From assembly GCA_022925895.1 (NCBI GenBank), contig JAKSYS010000037.1:118082-182081 (forward strand): a DNA stretch of 64,000 bases. The letters run 5' to 3'. The notes beneath the pieces were generated by a model that was given only the letters and a program-made list of their open reading frames with translations, was not told the DNA's origin and made no database searches. The stretch is from Fragilaria crotonensis. Taxonomy: Eukaryota; Bacillariophyta; Fragilariophyceae; Fragilariales; Fragilariaceae. The translations under genes and the position numbers were made by a program. Each line of letters starts with the position of its first letter. The stretch's first letter is position 1. Positions 1 through 10,395 of this stretch are shown here, piece by piece.

Positions 1-1321
1 CCGACAACAAATGATGTCCAACTATTTTCCATATGCGACAGACGCTGCACCTGCTCCCCTGCCCCATCCTACTACCGTCTGCACGGGTGCTCTGATCATC
101 AACCATCCGACATTACAACAAGTACCGATACGACAGTACTTCACACACCCGAGTGGGTGTCTTCCAGCCCAGGCTCTCACTCAGACTGACTAAAGTGTGG
201 TATTCGCCACCCAATCGTCACAACCAGCCACTACAACATCCACCCGCCCGAGAGGCCAGCAACATGAAATGCAGCTGCCTAGAAGTAGACATCTGATAAA
301 CATGTAAGAAGAGTTTAGTATATATGAGTAGCGCCGGAGGAAGGCAAGGTTGTGGGCGGCTGCTTCGCGAGTTTACTCAAAGCGGAACTCCGTCGTGTGC
401 GTCGTCGGCTGGGGGCGTTTAAGATGCTCTCAAGGGCATTGGCGAGACGAGGTTCGGGAAGGCGCAGTAAAGGCGAGTCGACGTTCGGCAGCGGGATTGT
501 CGGGAGTGGGACCATGGCTATAGTAGACTTACCGGTGGTTCCAGGGCGTTCCGAGGGTGTCGCTGGGATGTGTGACACGAGACGGACGTCATGGGGCGCT
601 GCTCCTGGGCTGCAAGAGCCTGGGCGGTCGGGCGGCACAAGGCGATGCCTCAGCCGCTAGCTTGGTCTCAAGCGTGGCGTTTGTCGACGGCGGCCGAGTC
701 TGTGCGGCAGGTATAACTAGGGGCGCGACAGCCTCTGGTCGCTGGGGCTTTCGATTGGCGTCTCGGAAAGGCTGTTCGTTCCCGGTCGTTCGGCGATTAT
801 GGAATTTGCGATGTGCCAACTCGTGATTGAAAGACCATCGAGAAGGCTGCGCGACAAAAGAAGGTCGAGTATAAACAGATGCAGAGGATCCTAATTTCGT
901 TTCTTTCCGGGCGGCGTCGTATATTGTTTTGACGAACAATCATTATTGAACGTGCTCCCGGAGGTGCTCGTATGATGCTCATGCTTGCAATCTTGTGAGG
1001 CAGCAAGGATCCTGCCTGCCACGTTAACCAATAGTCAACATCCAAATCTACCCATGGTGTGGTAGAATGAATATACTAGCAGTAAGCAAATTCAATGTCC
1101 TCAAAATTGCTGATGGCGTTTGCGTCAGTCTGTGGAAGCTGTATCTATCGCTAACATTGTGGCTAGCTAATACTCAGTCAGATACCTTCTCCAAAATATA
1201 CTGCAACAGGCCACCACATCATTTCTCTGGTGCTGCTGTCCATCAACATAGGAATGTTTTTCTAGCATCGTAGCTAAATCAAACAGATGTATCCACCTCC
1301 AGACAGTTTTCATATTCCAGC
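1..1321. other. No confident gene
   Basis: Open frames here are short and GC-skewed, and the longer minus-strand ones between about 315 and 939 overlap one another and lack a convincing ATG or recognisable domain. A good-looking donor (GTAAGT) occurs on the minus strand near 533, so a small spliced gene cannot be excluded, but nothing supports its product. From about 1067 the sequence becomes AT-rich and leads into the piggyBac relic. Confidence 0.3.
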
Positions 1322-2420
1322 ATGTTGCAAGCCCGTGTGCTTTGTTCAGAAACGATGCAACTTGTCAAGGGAGCAGACCTTATGGGTGCAGACGATGATG
1401 ATGAGGTTACGGGAAACGAAAGCAGTTTGTTGCATGGAACAAATGTAATAAAGTAGATTATCTCACCTTGGTTCGGTTCAAACATGATTGTTTGTGCCGA
1501 TTCCTATTTTGCGTCAGTGGGAGCGGCACATCTACAGAAGAATTGTTTTGAAGTGGCCTTCGCTTCATCGGAGTTGTCAAGACAGCAACTCGAGGCTTTC
1601 CGAAGACATACCTTACCAGCGTGGAATTGGAAAGCCACGGGGACTTCTTGGCACTTAAGAGACTTGCAAGTGACAAGAAACCATCACTGGGTGCATTCGT
1701 CTTGATGGACCGTGAGCGTCCGTACTTCATATCCACCACTGCCGGTACCCTTGAAGCCGGAACGCCATATGTTTGCCTTCGGTGGAGGCAAGTGGATCAA
1801 GCTCCAAATGCTGCGCAAGAGCAGGTGACATTCTCCATACGGCAACCAAAAATTGCCGAGTCTACTGTTCTACATGTGCAGCCATCAACAAACACAACAG
1901 GCTGCGACAGGATGACCTACAAATTGAAAAGAAGATCGAGACGAAGGATTGGTCAAGAATGCGACGAGTTACCTTATCAGTTTTTCGATGATCGTCGTTG
2001 ACACTTGGTTGGTCTATTCCATCTTCAAGAAGAACACACCGGCCGGCGCTGTTGGCTACAATCAAAAGGAGTTCTATGCTGTCCTTGCAGAAGAGCTGAT
2101 CGACAATTCCTATGGTAATAGAGGTCGAGCGGATCAACCTAGATCATCACCGACTGGGAGGTCATTTCAAGATGCTTGCATCAGAGCGCTTGAAAGCGCA
2201 GGCCCACGTGCCGGTGTGCTCACTCGCTCATTTAAGTCCTGTGAAGCGCCTAAAAAATAGCAAAGGTGAAAAAACAACTTTCAGGTATCAAGGGAGGTGC
2301 AAGGAGTGCCAAACGAAGTTGACATGGCAGTGCTCCGACTGCGATGATGACGGAAAAACAGTGTATCTTTGTGCAACCAAAAATAGGGAACGGTGCGTTT
2401 TGCAAATGCCATTTTATAGG
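1322..2420 (+). pseudogene. piggyBac-like transposase relic (DDE_Tnp_1_7)
   Basis: Decayed cut-and-paste DNA transposase of the piggyBac-derived family. Successive pieces in different frames read in family order: LVKGADL and SSLLHGTNV near 1370-1450, one in-frame stop (TAG, about 1454), CADSYFAS (from 1493), DRERPYFIST and RWRQVD (about 1710-1795), KHNRLRQDDLQIEKKI and TKDWS (about 1890-1960), MIVVDTWLVYS, then AEELIDN (about 2090). The tail is a Cys-rich C-terminal domain with CKEC, CSDC and CATKNRERC (about 2298-2396). Crossing these needs at least three frameshifts, so no functional protein is made. The family resemblance is judged by eye from the run of motifs. The N-terminal part is absent and no TTAA-flanked ends were located. 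Confidence 0.75.
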
Positions 2421-2874
2421 AGGCCTGCCTTAGCTACCTGGTATCTGGTACAAGTACCAGGTACTTCACACTGTTGTATCTATCTCGTATCTCCCCATCT
2501 CCCCCTGTCATCAAGAATCCGCCATCACGTACTGTAAATGTATGCATACTGCATACTGCATACTTATTGAAACGTCGACAGTACTGGTACTATCAGTTGA
2601 CAGCCAATATAGTACGACTCACAAACTTTCACAACATACTGTACGTCTCAGTCCTTTGTTCTGACAATGTTACCAGCACTGAAACCATGACTTCAGCTAC
2701 TTCTGATAGCGTGGTTTCGGCACCGAAATGGCATTGTGATACAACAGCAAATGTTCGGGAACAGTTTACCTCTGTTTTTTAGTTTCTATTAATCATCATC
2801 ACCATCATCATAAACTTGACGACAGACGGGTTTTGTTTCCAAGGATTGCTCGTTGCGAATGGATTGCTCGCTTT
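2421..2874. other. Intergenic, GTAC-rich palindromic tract
   Basis: No gene seen. Between about 2440 and 2650 the sequence is dense in short GTAC/AGTACT palindromes such as GGTACAAGTACC. A CAT trinucleotide run (about 2794-2812) lies just downstream of the FAS1 gene's stop. Confidence 0.4.
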
Positions 2875-3414
2875 TTATTTGGGAATCATGACTGAGTCTA
2901 TGACGTGAATGACTCCATTGGATGTCTTGACATCGGTAGTGATTATGGTAGCATCGTCAACTGTTACTTTACCATCCTTGACTCTAATCGTCACTTCAGC
3001 ACCATTAAGCGTCGTGGCCTTCTGCCCATCCATAGTAACGACAGTGTCTGCCATCACCTCGCCCAATAACACGTGGTAGCTGAGAATTTCGGCAAGCTTT
3101 ATCTTATTCTCTGGATGGAGCAAGTCATTCACAGTTCCATCCGGCAACTTGGCAAATGCCTCATCCGTTGGGGCAAAGACAGTGAATGGTCCAGGACCTC
3201 TCAACGTGTCGACCAAATTAGCAGCATCAAGGGCAGCCGAAAGTGTAGTGAAAGAGCCAGCATGGATTGCAGTGGTAATAATATCACCAACCTCGACTGA
3301 TTCGGCCACGAATAGTGAAGTGCTGCGGCCGAGAAATCCGGAACGAGCAACGGGAACGAATCCAGTAGCAAGAGAGGCCAGGGAAAGAGCGATGGTAATA
3401 GATTGCATCATCAT
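2875..3414 (-). CDS. Secreted fasciclin (FAS1) domain protein
   Basis: A 179-residue protein with one FAS1 domain, a fold used in extracellular adhesion and matrix proteins. Residues 1-20 or so form a hydrophobic signal peptide ([19 protein letters not shown]), followed by a short linker. The FAS1 domain spans roughly residues 42-179. It shows the family's H1-like segment [15 protein letters not shown] and an H2-like end with YHVLLGEV and [14 protein letters not shown]. Length fits a single-domain secreted FAS1 protein of the kind common in diatoms and other algae. No introns are needed, and the ATG at 3414 immediately precedes the signal peptide. The neighbour at 4036-5505 is also a secretory-pathway protein on the same strand, but about 600 bp separate them and no co-regulation is evident. 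Family assignment is firm; the biological role is inferred only from the family. Confidence 0.93.
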   Translation of the reverse strand: MMMQSITIALSLASLATGFVPVARSGFLGRSTSLFVAESVEVGDIITTAIHAGSFTTLSAALDAANLVDTLRGPGPFTVFAPTDEAFAKLPDGTVNDLLHPENKIKLAEILSYHVLLGEVMADTVVTMDGQKATTLNGAEVTIRVKDGKVTVDDATIITTDVKTSNGVIHVIDSVMIPK

Positions 3415-4035
3415 TGTTTAGTGATTCCGAGAGCAACTTAGTTGAAAATTATGAGAATCAAATGCGTTATCATAGTAGTGTTAAAGGAAGCGAACCCTCC
3501 TTGAACGGTTGAGAACTCATTCAAACGTAGAATTCACCGTAGAAACCAAGGATTGGAACAATGTTGTGCGACTCAAGACTGCTTTCGCCACAGAGGTCGC
3601 ATCCGTGAAGCTTAAAAAGATTTTTAGACATCGGAATACACCCAAAATCATCTTGGCTGTTGAATTGACCTTACATCTACGAAAAGACTCGATGGAATGG
3701 CTACAAGAAGTAACACGATCCAACCAGGTTCGCCATGTAAGGAGTGCCACCATCAAAAGGTGTTCACAAATTGTTTCCTCGCTGCTTAGAAACGAGCCTC
3801 GCCAAGCCCGCGGTTGTGCATTGGATCGTCTTTGTAACCTGCACTCTTAGGTGCCTTTTACGTCAAAGCGACCTGATCCTGACGAGTAGGAAGGGAATAA
3901 GGAAGCAAATGCGGTGGGAAGCGCATTCGTCGCCTTGGCAGCGTTGTAAACGTAGACATAAATTGGACATCGTCAATAGTCGTGCGCGCTGGTGTGTTCA
4001 TCCGCATGTTTTAAGAACAAATCGGATCCGACAAA
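3415..4035. other. Intergenic, nothing recognised
   Basis: A plus-strand open frame of 113 codons (3509-3850) is present but has no recognisable domain, no supporting splice signals and a mirrored open frame on the other strand. It is treated as chance. Confidence 0.35.
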
Positions 4036-5505
4036 TCAAGCTTCATCGTCATCCCCAGTATTAACTGGGGCCAACCAAATCCCGCCCCCGCCACCAACTT
4101 CCACATCACTGCTGCTACCTGTTGATGTCGTCGCTGCATCAGCACGAGCAGGAGATCCGAAGGAATCTGGTGGATCGGCCGGAGCAAGGAATACTTTTGG
4201 TTCGAAGGCAATCTCAGAACCTACAAGGTGTTCCCCCATAGTGCCTTCATCCTTTCGTCGCCTTGATAAGATGAAGGCAGCAGCAAGGACAAGAACGCAA
4301 AGTGCAGCCCCTATCAGATACATGGATGTGTTTGCCTTGGATGATGACGTTGAACCTCCTTGAGGTTGCTGATCATTAGCGCAACCCAATAGTCGCATGC
4401 ATGTCATGCAGACTCCACACGATGCTGGACATCGTGAGGCATCGCTGCAAGACAACAGTTCCATATCCATGAGCTCTTTCGCAAACGTACAATCACAATT
4501 TTCTAAGGAGTTTGCGTTATCGCACGTGAGGGACAGATCCCACATCCAGAGACCGCTGTAGGTATCACACTGTTCAATGTTAAAATTTTGAATCGGATCG
4601 TCATACTCATTCTTGTAGTCGACATTCCCATCCCCTCCATCATCTGCGCAAGAAATTAGAATAGGCCTCTTTCCTTGGCAGTTCATCACCAATGTATCTT
4701 ACCTCCTTCGTCGGCAGCGTCCCCTCCATTTTCCGCACCATTTCCGCCGCTTTCCGATTCACTTCCTCCATCGTCAGCACCATTTCCGCCGGCCTCCGAA
4801 TCACTTCCTCCATCGTCAGCACCACTACCGCCGGCCTCCGAATCACTTCCACCATCGTCAGCGCCACTGCCACCGCTTTCCGAATCACTTCCTCCACTTC
4901 CAGAGCTACCACTTCCAGAGCCACTACTTCCAGAACTACCACTTCCAGAACTACTGCTCCCAGAACTACCGCTCCCTCCACTTCCACTGCTGCCGCCGGA
5001 ACTACCCCCACTACCGCTACTACTGGACGACGAACAAGCAGGTGCCTGACCTTTGAATATCCACTTTGAGGACAGCTGGGACGAGCTGTAATCCAAGCAT
5101 CCCTTGTATCCTGAGGAGCTAGAGCCTGCGGAGTCGGGAACGACAGCTTGAGTGAAATGCTTTCTCACTATGAGATAGAACGCCCTTATTGTCGAAACAC
5201 AAACATGAAAAGAATAGGAACTCAAGCGGAATTGTGCAGCACTCCGAGTACTTACCATGAGATGACGGTGCATGTTTATGAGGCCCCAATCTGCGTTGAT
5301 TTGTCATGGGAGAGTATCCTCCGAGCGCATGTCTCTGGATCATGGAGCCAAACTGTTGGATGAAACCATGTTGCGAATCAGAGTCGATACCAGTCTCTGA
5401 CAATGGACCTGTCCCCGCTGTTGCTGCATGGCAATTCAATAACAACAGAGCAAAACCAGGGACGAAGATTCGAATGAACGATTTCGACGCCGTTGTTCGT
5501 GTCAT
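4036..5505 (-). CDS. Ser/Gly-rich type I membrane protein, three exons
   Basis: Predicted coding exons are 5505-5256, 5125-4703 and 4643-4036, with GT-AG introns of 130 and 59 bp. Both junctions preserve frame (phase 1), giving 426 residues. Exon 1 encodes a signal peptide ending near the HAATA motif at about residue 30. Exon 2 encodes a long low-complexity region: first Ser/Gly runs, then at least five acidic repeats built on GGSDSE and GADDGG. Exon 3 encodes a Cys-rich segment (QCDTYSGLW, NCDC, CPASCGVCMTC) with about a dozen cysteines. One transmembrane helix (about residues 332-351, MYLIGAALCVLVLAAAFILS) is followed by RRRK and a short cytosolic tail. The layout suggests a cell-surface or wall-associated protein with a flexible acidic stalk. 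It resembles silica- or wall-associated diatom proteins in composition only. No enzyme domain is visible and the function is unknown. Confidence 0.85.
4703..5010 (-). repeat. Ser/Gly then Ser-Asp-Glu/Gly codon repeats
   Basis: Low-complexity coding repeat inside exon 2 of the Ser/Gly-rich membrane protein. An upstream part is TCC/GGA-type Ser-Gly codons. A downstream part repeats a unit of about 39 bp encoding GGSDSE(A/S)GG and GADD. Such tracts change length readily by slippage. Confidence 0.75.
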
Positions 5506-6321
5506 GGTTGCTCGGCAAGTTGAGGTGTGTGCGTGCTGCTGCTGCTAAATCGCAATAATGTACAGAAGTGTGCGCCGTCGACTAAAATGTCATGATGAAG
5601 TGTGTAATGTTTGTTGCGGAGAGGTGCATATTGGAATCATGAGAAACCGAGAATATGTGTGAGTAGGTTCAGGGCTGAATATATCTTTATACGTGGCGTA
5701 GGTAAATTTAGTCTTAAGTAAACGAGCGTTGGAGCGCGAAGATACCTTTTGCAATTCAAGAAATCACTCCAAAGCTCCGCGGTACAACACTGTATTGCTC
5801 TTCGAGGACCTTCGTTGTGGCTTTGCCGTCGTCTCGATGCGTTGAGCGCACAAGAGGGGAGAAGTCAGCATGTGTCCTTGGAAGAATTTGAAACTTGGGT
5901 TTCCAATTCGTGTCTCGGCGGCGAACGTCAATGCACATGTTGTCATTTCCAGACTTTTGCCCTCCGCCTGTAAGTTTCCAAACAATTCAGCAGTCTGTTG
6001 GTTGTTAACGTCCATGAAAGATCAAAGCAACAACCATGCATTCTAGTTCTAGTACACCAGTTCAGGACGGAGAGTCTCTCGGTGTTTAAGAGGTAATACG
6101 CATATCAAAACTCATGAAGAAATAAAGACTGCCACATTTTTCGACTCCACTACTGGATCATTTGCTAACGGAGCAAATCGAGATCTTGACATTTTATCAC
6201 AACGGCCTGGTGGGGATTACTCCATCCTCAGTTTATAGAATGGCAAAATAGCCCCCTTTTTCATTCGGTGCCAATGCCTTACTTCTTTTGGGGGGGGAGG
6301 GAGGACTTGGTTGGAGTTTGA
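5506..6321. other. Intergenic, no confident gene
   Basis: Short open frames on both strands overlap around 5749-6015. A plus-strand one ends at a good GTAAGT donor near 5971, but no in-frame partner exon was found downstream. A G-run of nine lies at about 6290. Confidence 0.3.
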
Positions 6322-6573
6322 ATGACACAATTGTCACGGCACGTATTCCATTTTGACAGGGAGCAACACGACTTCGTTTGCATGCTCGGCCAAATTGACA
6401 ATAGGAAAATAGATCGTGAGATACTCGAGCTAAAGGGAGTCATCCACAGGTTTCGTACGCAACGCAACGCGATGATGATTCGTTGTTGTGAGGATGTAGT
6501 GGCTGCTTCTTCAGAAGTCAAACGCGGAATGAAAAATCGCATTCAACGCGAGTTGCAAATGTTAAAGAGTTAA
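6322..6573 (+). CDS. Hypothetical 83-residue protein, uncertain
   Basis: An ATG-initiated 83-codon frame encodes a charged, helix-prone polypeptide with Glu/Lys/Arg-rich stretches (DREILELKGVIHRF, EVKRGMKNRIQRELQ) that could form a coiled coil. No known domain is recognised, and a weaker mirrored frame exists on the other strand. It could also be the last exon of a spliced gene beginning upstream. It is listed because its composition is more protein-like than surrounding chance frames. Confidence 0.25.
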   Translation: MTQLSRHVFHFDREQHDFVCMLGQIDNRKIDREILELKGVIHRFRTQRNAMMIRCCEDVVAASSEVKRGMKNRIQRELQMLKS

Positions 6574-6750
6574 ACACGAATGTGATTGCGCAAAAATGGA
6601 TCTTGAATATACATAGGCTGCTTGGGCAGCAGTCTACTATAGAAAATATCCAAGCTCGAACGAGACAGCGATATTCAAAATCAAGAGTTGATCGACGGCA
6701 CCGAGTGTTGCTAAGTTGAGCACGGCCTCTTGATGATTTCTTCCCAACAT

Positions 6751-7425
6751 TTAAAATGTTCCAGTCAAGTCCCTTTGATTCTTCATTGCAACTGCCATCC
6801 ACTCCAACTGCGCAAGCATGTCAGGCAACTGTTTGAGCATGCGATGATTTGGATCCAAGGGTGTCCCATCTTTATCTAGAATGGAAGACACAGTTGGGAT
6901 GCCAGTCAGTTTGCTAACAGGAAGGCATCCCAGTTCGTGGCACATGGTGCAAATGTCCATGGCGGCACGCATGCCTCCCCATGGGCCAGGAGAATACGTG
7001 ACAATGGCACTCGGTTTGGCAGTATAGCAGCTGGAACCAAAGTGTCCCATGATGCTGGAGAGGGCGGGAGGGATGGTGTGATTGTATTCTGGGGAGATGA
7101 TCAGGTAGCAGTCAGCGCCGGCAACGATATCCTTGAGAGCCTGTGCCTTGGGGGGCAGTTCTTTGAGAAAGAATGTGGGTGTGGTCATTTCTCCCGCACT
7201 AATCTCGGCAAGACCTCCGTCTGCGGCAAAGGTATCCTTGGGATCCATAACGCTGACATCGTGAACAATAACTTCGTCGCCGAGCACGTGACGGCGTGTC
7301 GCCAAGACGGACTGAACCCATTGTAACACGCGATCACCAAGGCGCACGTCTCCTCCCCATACGGGAGGGGAGTTCCGAGCGCTTCCCATGAAGATTACTG
7401 TCTTGAGAACTCGTTGTGATGACAT
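6751..7425 (-). CDS. NADPH-dependent FMN reductase / flavodoxin-like quinone reductase
   Basis: A 224-residue intronless flavoprotein of the NADPH-dependent FMN reductase family, which transfers electrons from NAD(P)H through bound FMN to flavins, quinones or azo compounds. The N-terminus carries the first beta strand and phosphate-binding loop ([16 protein letters not shown], about residues 10-25). The middle holds the signature [15 protein letters not shown] (about 110-124), then GHFGSSCY and [15 protein letters not shown], where FMN contacts are made in relatives. The length of about 200-230 residues is typical. There is no targeting peptide, so a cytosolic location is likely. The ATG at 7425 directly precedes the beta-1 strand. 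The exact electron acceptor cannot be told from sequence. Confidence 0.92.
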   Translation of the reverse strand: MSSQRVLKTVIFMGSARNSPPVWGGDVRLGDRVLQWVQSVLATRRHVLGDEVIVHDVSVMDPKDTFAADGGLAEISAGEMTTPTFFLKELPPKAQALKDIVAGADCYLIISPEYNHTIPPALSSIMGHFGSSCYTAKPSAIVTYSPGPWGGMRAAMDICTMCHELGCLPVSKLTGIPTVSSILDKDGTPLDPNHRMLKQLPDMLAQLEWMAVAMKNQRDLTGTF

Positions 7426-7794
7426 GCTGTACTGTTCGACTATGAGAACGTGGGCTGTGGCGATGAGAAATGGGAAGAGTGTTTGTGGCGAGTCGGGAGT
7501 CGGGAGGCGAGAATTCTCAGTGCGATGACGGTCTCGAATTCGTCCTAAATGTGTTTTTTTGTCTGTTCATGACATAGGACATACTGTAGGACGCTACTAG
7601 TCGAGTACTGTAGTCTGTATGATAGTACTGGAGTACACCATACGAAGGTGTGACCTTCGCTGGTTTAGGTTAACGTTATAAAATAACCGTCGACACTCGC
7701 GATGCGAACAACGCTCACCGTGCTCAGTCTTTCTACTTCATACTTAACGAGATTTTTAAGAACTTCACTTGACAATACCTTCAAGGTCGAGCAC
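7426..7794. other. Upstream region of the FMN reductase
   Basis: No gene seen. A GTACTGTAG/GTACTGGAGTAC-type palindromic stretch lies at about 7570-7640. Confidence 0.4.
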
Positions 7795-9420
7795 AAACTG
7801 ATTGACTGGTGGGCAATTCAATGAGCAATTTGCAACTATAGCACATTTGATGGTTTCCACTTAAATGGATGATATTCAGTAGGCAGACATTGAGATAAAT
7901 CAAAATTGTAGTGGTGTGGGTTGCTTGGTGTGCATTGATTGTATTGCTTGATGGCATCCTTAGAAGCGCTTCACGTTCCAAGCTCATTGACTCCTTGAAC
8001 AAGATTCAATGCATGATCCCAGAATGCTATCAAAATATTCTCATCTTGGAAATGAAAAATTAGCTGTCATGATGGTTTCTTAAGTGTGTATTGGGGGCAT
8101 TGACAGCGCTCTTTGATTGTCAGTACTATCCATACCATCAACACTTTTGAATTCAATGCACAAATCCACAATTTGGGTGTGGGATCAAAAACAAGTAGAT
8201 GCAAAATCTGTGGTCAACCTGGATAATGGAAACAAATTTGGTCAAGATTTGTTGAGTTTTCTTTGGTTGTGGTATTGATGACACCCATTGAGGGTAACTG
8301 ACTTCTGGTGAACTCGATGCACAATCAAATTCACACTTGGACTGGGATCCGAGCTCAAATGCAAATACTGTGGTCAGCTATGGGCATGATGCAAGAAATT
8401 ATTCTGTCAGTGTTTGTTGAAGTTTCTTCCATTGTTTTGTTGACCATTGATTCTAACAACTTTCAATCCAAACTGACTGTTGCGCAAGCCAGCAGTAGTA
8501 TGCAAAACCCCGGAGTACACAACTTTTGCAGATTGGGGGTTCCCACTTCAATTCATATTCTGCGGTCAGACTTAGAGATGCAGAAGATGGTCCCGTCAAT
8601 GTCTCTTTCAGTTGCATTGGTGATGTTCATGACACCCTTGGATTTTTGTAGTGAGCTTACTTATTGGTTGAATCACAAGTCAATAGACAACAAGCCCCAA
8701 ACATACAGGGTGCAGGGTCCCCATTGTAATGCAAAATCTGAGGGCTGCATTGGAGATGCAGAACAAATCTTCTGTCAAGGATTGTTAAAGGTGTATCAAA
8801 AATGTTTTTGACACCCTAGGATTGTTTGTAGTGAGCTTACTTATTGGGTGAAAGACAAGTCAGTGCACAAGCCCCATATATACAAGGTGTGGCATCCCCA
8901 TTGTAATGCAAAATCTGAGGGCTGCATTGGAGATGCAGAACAAATCTTCTGTCAAGGATTGCTAAGGGTGTATCAGAAATGTTTTTGACACCCTAGGATT
9001 TTTTGTAGTGAGCTTACTTATTGGTTGAAAGACAAGTCAGTGCACAAGCCCCAAATATACAGGGTGCAGGGGCCCCTTTGTAATGCAAAATCTGTGGGCT
9101 AAATTAGAGATGCAGAAAAAATGTTCTGCCAGGGTTTGTCAAGTTTGCATTGATGATACCGACGGTATCCTTTGATTGGAGTGGGTACATATACCCATTG
9201 ACTGGTGTGCAATTCAGTGGGTAATTTGCCACAATTGCTGATACAGGGGTTTCACTTAAATGAATATTCTACAGTCAGACATTAATATTACACAGAATTG
9301 TACTGCTGTGTTTTGTTGAGTGTGTATGGATTGTATTGATGGTATCCTGAGATCCTTTCAACCTTTTATGCTCATTGACTTCTTGGAGATTCAATTATGA
9401 TCCCAATATGCTACCAGCAT
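7795..9420. repeat. Diverged satellite-like tandem array, about 178-bp unit
   Basis: Three well-conserved tandem copies start at about 8642, 8820 and 8996, each opening with a stretch containing GTAGTGAGCTTACTTATTGG and ending with GACACCCT. More diverged relatives of the unit, recognisable by TGCAAAATCTG-like cores, fill 8050-8640. The array is bracketed by two related segments of about 230-250 bp (7795-8047 and 9190-9420). Both begin near ATTGACTGG and share TTTCACTTAAATG, GCTCATTGACT and ATGATCCCA. The order suggests repeated unequal exchange within a longer repeat unit. No convincing gene is present: the open frame at 8308-8811 lies inside the repeat and is treated as chance. Confidence 0.75.
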
Positions 9421-9493
9421 AACAATACACAAAAATGATCAATACTCAATCAATTTTGGATTTTGAAAAAATCAAAAACTGGCACTTGCTCCA

Positions 9494-9743
9494 TCAACAA
9501 CCGCCTGAGACTCATTAACAGAAGCTCCAGCAACGAAATTCGATGCTGGGCTTGTTATAGTGCAACTGACAAGCCCAGAACATAAAGTTCTTCTGATTTG
9601 TGTAACTACAACACTAGTGGATAACATGTGATTGCATCCTAAATTTCACATTAGTAGTACTTGATGTCTCTATCACCAACACTAACTCCAAAAGCAAATA
9701 TTGTTGCTGGAGCTTCTGTAAATGAGTCTCAGGCGGTTGTTGA
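9494..9743. repeat. Foldback element with 41-bp inverted arms
   Basis: Arms 9494-9534 and 9703-9743 are inverted complements over 41 bp with one mismatch (ATTAACAG against ATTTACAG when aligned), separated by 168 bp. This is the size and layout of a small MITE or foldback element. No clear target-site duplication was found. Confidence 0.75.
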
Positions 9744-9845
9744 CGAAACCTTGACTCTTGTTCATTTCATTGCTTTTGCAAAATTGTCATGATTGCTTGC
9801 ATCATTGCTGGCAATATTGCTTTGATGAAGTGAATAAAAAGAATA

Positions 9846-10395
9846 TTATCGGTCACTTTCATGGTAGCTCACATTGCAGCTGTAACTTGTCATCAGAATT
9901 TTGGCTTCTTGCATTGTTACATCATTGATCTCAACTTCTTCCCTGCGTAGAACTATCACATCATCATTAGTATCAATAGATAGCTTGCTAGTACCAGCAG
10001 CAGTGATGACAACCTTTATTTCATGGCTGAGAATGGTTGTACCATGAAGTTGAGGGAGCAATATTGTGTGAGGACATACTTTTTTGTTCATTGGCACCAC
10101 CATTGCTGTTGATAAAGGCTGCCAATATTGATCCATGAAAGATACAGCAGTGTTCACAGTTGAAGTTGAAGGTGCCTTCTTTGATGGGATTGTCATCAAA
10201 ATAGTAAACAACATCTGCACTACAGAATAATCCACACTTGATTCCGTTGTACTGCCATGGACATTGGTGGAAACCTGTGTCCTCAAGGAGATCAGTATCC
10301 GATGGCCATACGAAGCTGTTGTGACGACCAAGCATGATTCTGGCTTCCAAGTTTTCACCAATGAGATAAATCACTTTGTTTGTTGGATGACTCAT
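9846..10395 (-). pseudogene. Hypothetical protein, frameshifted at an A-run
   Basis: Reading from the ATG at 10395, the first about 105 codons look protein-like (MSHPTNKVIYLIGENLEAR, then HQCPWQYNGIKCGLFC and VYYFDDNP). The frame then shifts at a run of six A on the coding strand (forward T-run near 10079-10084) and continues in the next frame (KVCPHTILLPQLHGTTI through VTMQEAKIL) to a stop at 9846. Joined across the run it would be about 180 residues. I do not recognise the family. The shift could be a true mutation, a sequencing error in the homopolymer or a misread intron. No domain is visible beyond several cysteines and aromatic residues. Confidence 0.4.

Noticed and set aside
4675-5069. 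Pro/Ser- and Thr-rich plus-strand frames
   Set aside because: Shadows of the Ser/Gly repeat exon on the minus strand.
8308-8811. 167-codon plus-strand frame in the satellite region
   Set aside because: It runs through repeat units whose other copies are not open, and has no recognisable domain.
7795-9420. CRISPR-like array
   Set aside because: The repeat unit is about 178 bp without short regular spacers, and the genome is eukaryotic.
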